Source: Plectrocnemia conspersa (Eukaryota; Arthropoda; Insecta; Trichoptera; Polycentropodidae). Taken from it: 64,000 nucleotides of DNA. The notes beneath the pieces were generated by a model. It saw only the letters and a program-made list of their open reading frames with translations, did no database searches and was not told the DNA's origin. A program made the translations under genes and the position numbers. Positions 46,050 to 58,300 of this stretch are shown in pieces (within the stretch, counting starts at the first letter, position 1; the number at the start of each line of letters is the position of its first letter). The DNA lies in NCBI GenBank assembly GCA_009617715.1, contig VTFK01000020.1, forward strand, positions 620,001 to 684,000, in the 5' to 3' direction.

Positions 46050-46650
46050 ACGTGCTGCCACTTTAGTGAAAAACTCCACGAAATTATTTTGGGCAGTGTA
46101 TTTTGGGAAAGCGATTTCCTCCACCGTGTTTCCGTCACGCTGGTTTGTCGGAACCCTCCTCGATTCCCAGCAAAGCGAAATCGCGTCGTTAAAAAGCGCA
46201 GCACGAAGGTCGCCGAAAATCGCTCCTCGTCGAGTTTTATGGTCTGCTTGCCAAGGTCAGTATTTTAAAGCCGGCTCCATTGTTCGTCTTTATGGTGAAC
46301 CTTGAACCGCCATCATTCGCATGGCTTCAACATCCCGAAAAGCCAGACAACCTTCGAGGAGCCGAAATGGGCAAAAAAAAGAAACGCGAGTTTGTGTTAG
46401 TGCAAGTACGGGCAAAATATAACACAAGTGCAAGTACTCGCGGTGCGTGCGAGTGGACACAAAGAAACTCGTTTTCATGGTCGAATTTGGTTTGGTACGA
46501 AAATATCCTCGAGCGGATGCGAAGAATGGCGGCCAAAATGGCGGCGGGCGGCCACTTTCATTTTTCTTCGGCTGATCCTGAATTTACGAGCTCGCGAGTT
46601 CAAGGATTCGTTTCGCGAGTGCGTGTGAAAAAACTTCACTTCACTTTCCA
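46050..46650. promoter_or_regulatory. CpG-rich island with YY1/Pho-like motifs
   Basis: The most GC-rich block of the desert. It has GAATGGCGGCCAAAATGGCG followed by GCGGGCGGCC near 46525, two overlapping YY1/Pho-type sites. Four different frames are open for 62-132 codons on both strands, which reflects composition rather than a gene. It may be the promoter of an unseen transcript or a regulatory element. Confidence 0.4.
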
Positions 46651-47922
46651 TACGAATATGGAGGTATTTTTATATTGAAACATGACGACTGACACAGCAT
46701 ATATTAAAAACATTTCTTACTGAAAAATTTAGTCTCTTTTCATACACAATTTTAATTCATGTTTTTGTGTGTGATTAGTATTTTTTAATAACTTTACCGA
46801 TTAATACAGACAGATTTTGAAACAAATATCTAATCGTATTTAACTTTTTCATCGTCTATTAAATTAAGTTTAAAATTGTTTAGTAAAGAGTCTGGAATCT
46901 AGAAAAAAAGAAAGTTTTTTTATTTAAAATTATTATAAGTAAGGAATCTATTTTTTACGCGTTTTAATAGTTGATAGTTGTACAAAGGTAGTGATTCATA
47001 ACAAGTTCTATAGGATATAGTAATTTAGATGTATATATCAGTGTGCATTGATATTTTTTTAAATACATTATGTTAGTTGTGTAAAATTTGTTTACATTGT
47101 CTCATGAAATCTAATCATTTTATATTTATTGATATTAAAACCTAATTTATTGAGAGACTGAATTAATCAATATTTTTTTACATATAAGCATATACTAATA
47201 TTGGCCATCGTGACGCATTAGGAATAGCTGTCAATTCATGATGGTCAGATAATAAAAAATATATAAACATGAAAGAAAATATAAGCCATACCATTTATAA
47301 ATGTCACACCAAAACAGTGACAATTTTTTATTGCAAGAATAAATATTTTGAAAAAGCCTTTGACATAGTCGATTTTTGAAAACTACAAATAATTAAGAAC
47401 CCTAATTATTAGTAAGAAAATTCTCATTTCAATTCTGACCTCGGTTGCTCAGATAAACTAACTTGCTTAAAATACATAATACATTGAATATTTGTTTTAG
47501 TTGTCAGACATATAATGTTTTAAAAAGGGATATTATTAGCATGTTCTATTAAAAAATAAGTTATCCATTAAAATCATGATGTGTTCACATTTTTTCTATT
47601 TTTTTCTATAATATAGAAAAAATATAGATATTTTTATTTATTAATATTTAAATATTATTCTGTTTTGGCTTTTAAAGTTTTCAAAGGGTTAATCCACGAC
47701 TTCAATAAAGGTTTCTGAGGCAATTTAGATTTTAAACCCTGCAACTTCGTTTTCCTTATTAATAAGAAAATCAGATCTAAATTAACTTTGTAACGCATTG
47801 AAATGGCGCTCCAAATTGGAAATAATACGTTTTATATTATTATGATCTAATACAAGTTATTAATAATAAATATCAAACAATATAATGTTAATATCCGTTT
47901 TATAAATTTTACCACACGCAGC

Positions 47923-47959
47923 CTGTTGCCAGTTCGCGGGCAAAGCGAACTGGCAACAG
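47923..47959. repeat. Perfect 15-bp inverted repeat with outer arms
   Basis: CTGTTGCCAGTTCGC, seven bases, then GCGAACTGGCAACAG. Further out ACACGCAG at about 47914 faces CTGCGTGT at about 47976. It would form a strong hairpin of either strand in very AT-rich surroundings. It may be the palindromic core of a small element. Confidence 0.8.
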
Positions 47960-50900
47960 AATCCTTTTAATCTTTCTGCGTGTACTTTGTCTTAATCTGC
48001 GAAAATGCTTTTTTATGGCGGTGCTCATTTTTAGTTTTTAAAATCACTGGCTATGTCATCGAGGTCTATGATTTAATTTAGAGGTTTATGTTTAACAACT
48101 ATACTAAAAGATTTTTGACCGTTTTAAGACCTGCTGATTTAGCCTTTTGCGGTACAAAGATTTTTCAAGCCGTTTTGAATTTATATATTTAATTTAATAA
48201 TATTATGATTATGAAATAAAAGAATATTTTTTTTTTGAAATAAATTATATTTTGACAGAATTAATTTTAGAAATTAAATAATATATTTATTATTATATTT
48301 TTTTTATTGATATTTATTTTTTATAATTGAAGGGAGCTTAATTGATTTTTATTCAATAAATGTGCTTATATTAATCTTATTAGTTTATAAAAGCTTTTGA
48401 TTTATAAAAAAATGACTTTTTTTTTGTATTATACAGAGCAGTGAACATCACGACTTTTAATCCAAAACACACAGACGCTTTACTCGAACAATCGTATTGT
48501 AGGAGTTGACAACTAAATGAAAATTATATAATTATTGTTTATTATTGTGGAAACTTGTAAAGTCACGATCGTTAAAAATAATAAAAATAGAATAAATAAA
48601 AATGTATGATATTTAATGCTCGAAAGAAATTTACAAACAATATTTTTTTAATACTAGTCACTGTTCTTGAACTCGATCAGAATATTATCGAGTCTATATA
48701 CCGGAAGATGATTAATATATTATATTACTCACGATTCTATATATGGTATGGGCTTAGTAATATAATAATACTTATGATTCAGAAAAATTTAAGACTTACC
48801 GAATTGAGTCATAATTTGTTAAATAAGTGGATTTTGTTGATTGTTGAAAATAAAATAAATGAGTTATTTATATATCTTTTATTACAGTATTATAAATACT
48901 GGTTATTCCATTGTCACAATATAAATATAGTACAATATTATTTATATTAGGTATAATTTTCAGATTTCAAGTTGTATTTTTTTTCATTATTTCATGATAA
49001 CATATTTTTTCAATATACTCTGAAAATAACAATCCCCACAATGCCGACATTTTAAAAATACAAATATATATATAATATGTATGTATGTATATATGATGAA
49101 ATACGGTGAAAAAACGCTGAAAAATACAAACGATACACGAAAATATTTTTTCACACTTAAAAATACGTCAGTTCGTTCAGAATGAGAAGAAGATGAACAA
49201 TAGTCAAGGTTTTTTAAATATATAATATATAAAGTATATATTGTACTAAATCATCGATCAGAAGCTTCTATTTTTACCTTTTTTCATATTTTTTACTTAA
49301 ATTTCAAAAAACGTCTTTTATCGTATTCAAAACACACATATTGTCAAAAATGGAATGGTATACATTTAATTAATATATCATTTACATTATTCAACGTTAC
49401 AAAATAATTAACAAAAGCTATATAGCGAATGGTCACAGTTTGAACATATATTAATGAAAAAATGGCAAAAAGGATCTATTTAATAATAATAATAATAATA
49501 ATACATACATAATAAGTAATAATACAACTCTTTAGCTATTACACTAGTGAAAAGAATACATATACATAAAATGGAAAAATCGAAAATTTGTTTTCATCAT
49601 GGTGCCCTTTTGATTAAAAATAGTTGTCTGATACAGATTTTTTTAAATAGTGTGTGTCGTGTTGTGTTTGTTGTGTTTTAAAGTTAGAATGATTTGTGTT
49701 TTTTGGATATGATTTTATTTTTAAAAATTTATTTTCACACTGGTTTGGTCCCTGCTCACTATTTTTATATATAAAACGAATCAAGCTGTAATCGATTTTG
49801 TACAGAGAAAAATATATTTAACCATCGGCTTTCTGACTCACAAGAAAAGCTTTTTTTTTATGTAGAGAGGAAATATAAAAAGACGGCGAGAGATTAACAA
49901 AATAATAAACTAAAAAAAATAATAAAGCTTCTAGCTTCTAAAAAATCCAAACTATCGTTCTATTGCCTTGTTATGTTAACTTTATTTTATTTTTACAATC
50001 CTGCACTAACTTAAACAATAGTTATACACGTATATATATTGTATTTATTGAACACAATCGCCTTAAATCTTTTGTCTAAATCATTCCAATAGTAAGAACA
50101 ATTTAATAATAATTATCGATAATCATATAATAAAACAGAAACATCATCGAGTTAATAACAAAATAATAGACAATTATAATATATTCAATGAAGAAAGACA
50201 CTTTTATTTTTTTTAAATATATATATGAATAAGAAAACAATATATTATATTCGTACATGTATGTGTATATTACATTACACAAACACACTCACAACAGATA
50301 ATCGTGTGCAACAGATAAGTAAAGACATAATTTTTCAGACACACAATAAGAAAATACATTAAAAAAATTGCGAATACAATAAAAACGCATACAATCATAA
50401 CGATGTTTTAACTATAACGTTCTTGCCTTTTAAACTACGTATTACGAAAAATGTTAAGATGTAAAAAAAAATACTTTATGAATATGTACAGGTAGAGCTT
50501 CGTTTTACGAAAAAACTTTTTGGCTCGATTCGTTTTTTCAATAAATTATCTAAGATAACATTTAACAATATTCAATAATTGTAAAATTGTACCTGTATTA
50601 TATAATAATAATAAAATAATAATTATTAAAAAAATCGCTTAAATAAATTCATAGGAATAATATAAAAAATAATTTTCCATAATTTCTAAACGACTTAAGT
50701 AAACCATGCACGTTTCTGTGTATCATATTTTTAATTAATTTAATCCCTACGTATAAAAAATAAGTGTGAATAATGACCAAAGTATATTCAATACTCATCA
50801 ATTAAAAAACGTCAATATCGCTTAAAACATTACCAGGTAAAAATGTCTTTTCATTAATATATATATATATATGTATAAATGATAAGAAACGCAAATATTA

Positions 50901-53900
50901 ACAATAACTTTACATACATTGGAATGTCAATTCCTTATGAACGAATCGAAATATGTATGTAATAAAAATGGGAATTATTAAATGCTATCTATCGTTAAAA
51001 TGGGTGGGTGTGTGGGGGTTATAAAAAACATGTTATCCATACTACGTATACAATAATAGAGTTGTTCGTGAAAGTCATAGAAGAAACACGCTTTATAAGC
51101 CGACATTTATTTAATATAATTTTTCGAGGAAAACATTTTTGTGTAAAAGGCAAAAATAATTTCAAGTGCGAACGTATATTTTTTTTTTAAAACACTGAAA
51201 TTGTATTTAATTTGATTTAAAATACGGCAATTTTGGAATGTGGGTTTTTTTTAATCGATCCGAAAGAGTTGAGGAATGTTTTTTTTCAAGATTTAATTTC
51301 CATGTGTTTTTTGGAATGTTTAAAATATTTTTTTAGCAAATTTCAGGGCGTATACATCAACATCCGATCGAACGGGTGTTTCTTAAATTTTTATTTTAAA
51401 GATAAATATTTTTTCATCATTTTTTGTAAATATAGATATCATTCACGACAATGTGTGAAAAACTTGGACCACAAAAAATAACAAACAGGTGATTTTTTTT
51501 ATATGAAAAAGGTAGAAAAGGAGAATAATTAATCGTTTCGATTTCGCAAAGGATGTATACGTATATTTACAATATATCTTCTGCAAAATCTAAATCAATA
51601 GCACTGGACTTTCGTACAGTGTATCTATCATTAAATTTTTCAGATAATAACTAGATATCACATTGAGAAATATGGAAATTGATGTGTTTGAAAAAAGTTA
51701 AAAATTAAGGTGTTAAAATTGCACGTAATTTTGAACACATACTAAATAGGTTTATTTTTTTTTGTTTATTTAAAATATTACTCAATTATAAACTAGGGAG
51801 TCTTCGACTTGGCGCACGTAAGTCGAGGACCTAATCGGTATGACGGTCATCTCGAACGAGACAAGATGGCCGCAATACTCCTACTAAACGTTTGACCATC
51901 CTAGCTGTGTATTAACTCGACTTACTATATTTTTTATATTTTACCTAACTACTGATAGTAAACCATCGCACGAGTAAGAATATATATTTATATAATATAT
52001 ATATATTTTCCATTTTAATTTTTAAAAAACATTTAAAATGATAGTGACCTCGTAGGTCAATCATTTGGATAGGTACTCACTTACGAACTAAACGCTTAAT
52101 ATAAATCTAATACACTTAGACTATATATATATTTTTTTCATGTAAAATCATGTCGATTTATATTTTTTGTCGAAGCGTCTCACTTTCGAGGCCTCGCCCT
52201 TAACATCTAAAAAACTGCATTTTGAAAAATACAAAAAAATGTTTCTGGCACATATTTGGTTGGAATGTTAAAAAATATTATTTTACAAAAACATCCAAAT
52301 GGTTGCAATGTACAGTTTAAACAACATTGTTGCCGAGTGACGCTTAGCACACAATATAATAAGATTTTTTAATAATTTATATTTTTTTACATAGACTTTT
52401 GAAACCAAAAATCGGGAGCTCTAACTCCCACAAGCACCAAACATTTAAGATTATTTTTTTACATCGCGCTGCGCGATTGATACATTTTTTCACATTTTTC
52501 ATTTAATTAATCATATCAGTTATTCACAATTTATAAAGAACAATAAATCCAAAAATAACTATATTCCAACAATTCATCTAAACTGATTACATCTCACCAC
52601 GATTCTATGGATATGTTTATGTTGATAACATAAAAATATTTGGTCCAACGAAAATATGCATCTGTCCATATTGTGATCGCGGGCGAATTTGCTATGTAAC
52701 GTTACGATCTTATAAATCTGCTATTATTTGTTTATTTCTTTCTTTAAATATTTTGTAGCGTATATTATTGTATCTTTGCATGTAAGTTGTGGTTGGTTTT
52801 GTTTTGAATCCGGTTTTGTAGAAGGCGAACCGTCCACTGATGAAAAACTATCTAGAGCCGAGAAAACTTTAGCTCCAAATATAACATAACACCAATGGAT
52901 TGAATGGCTCTGTAACTGTCGGTATCGGTTTGGTTATTGGTTGGTTGTGATTGTGAGAGGCTTTGTCGAAAGAGGGATTTGTTTTAAACAGCGCTTAGAT
53001 ATCAAGGAACACCGATTCCAAAAATAATCAATAAAAAGAGTATATACATATACAAAGAAATAACAGAGACAATCTAAATAAAACAAAAAAAAAAAACTGT
53101 TCCAAGTTCTTAACTGATGACACTTTCGGCGCTGTTTTCCAGAAAACTGCAATAATATGTTCTATTATAAATACCAATTTTTCAATAATCAATCTTATTT
53201 CTCTCCCTTATAAAGAAAAACAATCTCCCTCTTAAGGTAAATATATATAAAGGTAAATATATATACTTATTTTATATATATGTTATATATATAATAAATG
53301 TTGTAAATATAACAAATTGTTCTAATTGCACTTTGTTTCAATTAAAAACAAGTTAAAAGTTCTGTTTTAATTTTTAATTTAATCATTTCTCTTATATAAT
53401 ATACCGAGCCGATCAACTTCTCCCTTGCTGAAAAAAGTTCCTTTCCCATTTTGTTTTTTTAATAAGTATCTACGGATCAATGCATCCGTGTTCATCTAAC
53501 ATATCTTTAGAGAAAATATACATTCAAAATTTTGGATAATCACAGATAGATATAATTTAATGTTTACTTTTCATGACTTTTTTCATTTCGAATACTATCG
53601 CGTTATAAGTAAAAATATATCATATGAAAGCACACGAAAATACAGTTATGGGAGTAACTCAAAAACCATCGTCATGTCACTCCAAAAAAACAATCCAATT
53701 TACTAGAAACTAAAATTGCATTAATCCCATATTATATTTACAAAAAAAAAGGATAAATATATCGTTTATAATACATAACACATATGTAAGTTGTATATAG
53801 ATAGATGATATTAGAAATGATATGTAATTTTTTACTGGCGAGTGATATCATTTTATTTTTCGGGTTATTGAAATGCGGATTAAATATTTATAAACCGGGT

Positions 53901-54327
53901 GGCATACCTTATCCATTCGATCGCTATTTAAATACACCTTTGAGCTTTTAAAGCACCAAACGATACGACGAAATTTTGAAGAAAAAAAAACAATTTTTGA
54001 ATTACCCCATATCTAGTTTTTTCACTTAGAAATAAGTTAATAATGACACCGTCGTAAGTAAATAACGAAACACGAATATATAAATATGGAAATACACATC
54101 CCGTTAAATATTCATATTCACATATAATGTATATAAAGATGTATATACGAAAAATGCTAATCTTACATTTTGATGTGAGGTATACGCAACGATCAAGACA
54201 CAAAGATATATTTTTTTAGATTAATTTAGATTATTTTCACATGAACATCAACGTAGGATTAATAATATTTTTAATACAACGACAAGATTAATAAATACAG
54301 TTAATTTCAGGCAATATACATATGTAA

Positions 54328-54411
54328 GGCTACCATAATTTCGTGGAACAGAAACATAAATTTAAAAAACCGGGACTGTCCCTGTCGAATCGGGGACGTA
54401 TGGTAGCCCTA
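54328..54411. mobile_element. Tiny inverted-repeat element (about 84 bp)
   Basis: Starts AAGGCTACCATAATTTCGTG and ends GGGGACGTATGGTAGCCCTA, so the ends are near-perfect inverted repeats of (A/G)GGCTACCATA. The inner CCGGGACTGTCCC and GTCGAATCGGGGAC add further symmetry. It fits a short hAT-like MITE. Confidence 0.55.
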
Positions 54412-55107
54412 TATATAATATATAATGCAATTTTGAAACGCCAAACACTTAGATGCACATATGTAATAATATATAGAACACAATGCTATTTTCATAAATA
54501 TCGATTAAATGTTTTAAAGAGAGATAGAACATCAAAAATATCTTGTAAATCATTTTGGATTAAATTCTGAATATAAATGCTTTCGTCCACATTCACCGAA
54601 ACGCGTCGATTGTTCTTATGATTAGTACACCATGTCAAAAATATAATCATCATTATATGAATTACATCTATTTTACATTTTTCAACAACGAGCGGGACCC
54701 TTCGCGCCCCGTCAAAGTATATAATATTTAAATTGGATTTAAAATTATCAATAGGGTGTTTTATATGTTAAATTTTGGATTTTATCCTCGCAAATTAGCA
54801 GCGACTATCACATTGATTTCCTCCGAGATAAAAGTCTGAAGGCTTTTTATAGAAGAAATGCAACTTACCTCTCACTTTGTCTGTTATATCATTTTTTCGT
54901 TATAAAAACATATACCAAATACTGGCAAGATTTAATACGCACTCGAGCGCCTCCTATACAAATGTTCATAATTATAATAATAAATCTGCCACGAACTATT
55001 CGAGTCCAAACACGATTAAAGCTTAAACTTTGCCACGATGACGCTGTTTTTCACTAATGATCCATAGAAAACTCCATTAACAATACTTGGTCATTGATAG
55101 AATAAAT

Positions 55108-55113
55108 TTTATT
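55108..55113 (-). terminator. First candidate E93 poly(A) signal
   Basis: TTTATT on the plus strand reads AATAAA on the minus strand, about 250 bp beyond the E93 stop codon. More distal signals exist, so use of this one is uncertain. Confidence 0.3.
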
Positions 55114-55361
55114 TTTGTGTCTTACGCTTGATATGTATCGGTTTTTTTAAAAAGTCTTAAAAAACGTGAGCGATAAAATATGTATTTTAATGATATATGA
55201 AGTCAACGATATTAAATTTGTTCGAATCTCTTTTTCTATGGATCGTGTTTTTAATGGCAAACAATCACTAAAAGGCAACTATTCGTCCACTCTCGATCGA
55301 GCTTTCAAAAAAACCACGAGTGGTTACGATAGCGACGCGGCCACAAGTGGGAGTCATTTCA

Positions 55362-58300
55362 CTAAGTGGGGTGCGGCGACGGACTGCCCGCAGCCTCAGG
55401 TGTCGGAGTCGAGGAGGTAGCAGCTGGGGTGGGATCTCTGGTCGCTCTGACTTTCCTAACGGCTTCCCGCATCTCTTCCGCCAGCATCATGTCGTCTGGC
55501 CGCAGTCTGCGATTCCCGTCTTGATCGTCAACTGCCCTCGATCTTTGATTGTTCTGATCTAGAGTCGTCCTTATGATTCCTTCCAAAAAAGATCCATTCG
55601 CACCGCCGGCTCCCTCGTAAAACTCAGCCACGTCCCTCGCGGATTTCAGCAAAGAATTAGGCGTCTTTTGCGACCCGACGTTCGGATGTCTCGAAGATTC
55701 TTCTTGCAGTCTTTGCATCATCTGAGATGCGAAAAACGACTCGGGCTGAAAAGACCCCGATGTCCCCGGATTCCTAGGTGGAAAATCGACTGGCAATCCA
55801 GCGAACGCCGGAGCATGCGGCCAGAATGGAAAAGGTCCCGGATTATATCCCAAAGCCAACGCAGGATCGAACATAGTCGGCATCTTCAAGCCATTAGGCG
55901 AACTAGTCGGAAACGTCGGTTTTGTCGGAGGTTTCTGAACTAGTTTCGGTTTATCGACTCTCAATATTCCACTCCCGGGTATCTCCGACGGTTTGCTCGT
56001 CAGCGAAGAAGTCGATAGTTTATCGTCTGGATTTGGATTTTTAGGCTCGCGCTTTCTCGGTCTCATCAAGTGTCTTTCTTTGACTTTGTACTCTAGCGTG
56101 GAATGCGGAACTCCATAATAGCTCCCAGCGCGATGCACCGACATCTCTCCTCTTTGTACTGCCTTGACTGCTTCCACCAGACTGTCTCTGTCGTAGTTTC
56201 TGTACTTCCCTCGCTTAGGTCTCGTGCCTTTTCCGCCCGTCGCGTTGTTCTGTTGGCTTTGATTCGACGAAGAGTTGCTGAAGTTTCTAGTGAGGTCGTG
56301 ACTCGCTAAGTTCTTGATCACGGATATGTTCTGGCTTCCCATGGGAGGCGTGAGTCCTCCTCTTTTGTACGCGTTCAAGCTCTCCATTGCTTCCGCGTTC
56401 TGAGCGGCGAGCTTAGACATTTGATTCAGGTCATTGTGGTTCGTGGGCGGAACGTGCTGCTGGAACTTTTGGCTGATGCTTTTGGCTATGACGTCTTTGA
56501 TAGAGAACGACTGCCCTTTAACATGCACTAAAGGCGGAGATAAGTGATCGGAGGCGCGCGGCGTAGAGCTCTGATCTGGATGAGGGCTGTGGCTGAAATA
56601 CGGATGCGGAGGCGTAGCCGGTCCAGAAAAAGCTTCTCCTCCATTTTTGTTCGAGTTGGGCGTCGTCGCCAGCGGTTTGAAGGACGGAATTTTGAGGATA
56701 ACGTTGGAAGGCGAGTCTCTAGATTCCCCGCAACCATCTTGATCTACGATCTCCATGGGCTCTTCCGGCGAATCGGTTTTTCTGCCAGGAGTGGATCTTT
56801 CATTCTTAGTTATAACCGAGCTAGCCGAAGAGCTCTGTCTAGAAAACAATCTCTTATTGAGCGTATCGTCTTCAGATTGCTCAGAAGGTTTGCCGTTGTT
56901 GAGGTGATCGTGTTTAAGTAGCTGCTCTTTGAGGATATTGCGTTGTTCCTCGGCGAGCAATCTGGCTATTTCTGGCATCGGTAACGTACTCTCTTCGGGT
57001 TTTCCGAGAGCGTTGGCCATCAAAAACGATTGAATATAAGGAGTCATAGTACTTGGATCCATGCAGGACCACAAATCCGGAACAGCGTCTCTCTTAGGAC
57101 TCTCCATATCGAAGAACTTCTGACCGCCTTTCTGAAGCAGCTTCTGTAGGTTCTCAGTAGTATTGTCCATTTGAGAGAAGCGTAGAATATCTTCCATCGA
57201 GAGAAGGGGTCGATTCATCTCTCTATCTTCTTCCTTATCATCGTCCATCAAAGAGTCTTTATCATCATCGAGCTCATCTCCAATATCATTGGAATCATCT
57301 GCGAATTCAAATATAAACCATTATAAACCGTAATCAATTATATATAATACTATCAATCTCACCTCTGTCAATCGACGATGGAAGCGATCCAGGCAATCGA
57401 GATTCCCTTTCTCTCTCTAGTTTATACACCTTGTTTCTAAGTGTAGATCTGGGAATGTTATATAGAACGGCCGCTCTGCGTGTTCCTAGTTTTCCAGATT
57501 GAATATCTCTAAGAGCCGCCTGTAATTCAGCTTCAGAATACGCCCTCCTTCCAGTCGGTGGCACTATCCGAGGCTTTGACCTGCAGAACACAAACGATAC
57601 AATAAATATCTAGTTGTATAAAAACTGTATTTTTAAAGATTGGATTAGTTTTGTTGCATAACCCGGGGACAAAACAGTTGTTTACAGCTGGCTTCCGTAG
57701 ATGTTGAGCAAACACAGACTGCGTCTGTCTGTCTGTCTGGCCGCCCTTTTTTTCATTTTCAATTATTTTGTTTGCACTCAATTCATTTTTGCGACAACTC
57801 GATGGTACCGTGTTTGTTTTGCATTATTTATTTCACGAGCGAATTGCTCACGCCCTGTCTATGTGCACATAACGCTATTTGTCTTCCTTACAAAAAAATA
57901 TAATACCAAGATAACAATGAAAATTAATCGTTCGAAATTATTTTTTGCGTATCAATGTCCTTAAACGTGTCGTTTGTCGAATGTTTGTTTTGTGTTATCA
58001 CTTGAGGAGTTTTTTTTTATGCTTACGTTCGCGAGAAAGAGGCGCGATAAAAACTGCGAGGAATGACTGTATTTTAAAAAAAAGTTTCTTGAAATTTCAT
58101 ATTTATTCGGCGAGGGCGATGCCCTAACTCTTGGCTGGATGTTTGTTCAGACAGTATACGGCATGTCAGTTTTACAATAGATGGTTTAAGAAATTAAATA
58201 TTTTTTTATCCATCTGAAAAATCACTCCATAAAATTACTAATTTGACAGATTTTTGCAACAAGATCGTCATTATACAATAACAAATTGTCTTGTTCCTTT

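Larger units (their letters stand above)
46680..55100. other. AT-rich DNA downstream of E93
   Basis: More than 8 kb of AT-rich sequence with homopolymers, TA runs and AAT repeats (49480-49503). No coding exon is recognisable. Some may belong to long E93 3' UTRs. A patch near 51855-51875 reads CGAGACAAGATGGCCGCAAT, another YY1/Pho-like site. The frames at 48606-48950 and 53928-54203 are low-complexity Ile/Tyr/Asn-rich and are not called. Confidence 0.45.

Noticed and set aside
46280..46678. Plus-strand open frame of 132 codons
   Set aside because: It lies in a CpG-rich island where several frames on both strands are open. It shows no domain, no splice context and no family resemblance.
48606..48950. 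Plus-strand frame of 114 codons
   Set aside because: Dominated by Ile, Tyr, Asn and Leu codons in AT-rich DNA, with no recognisable domain.
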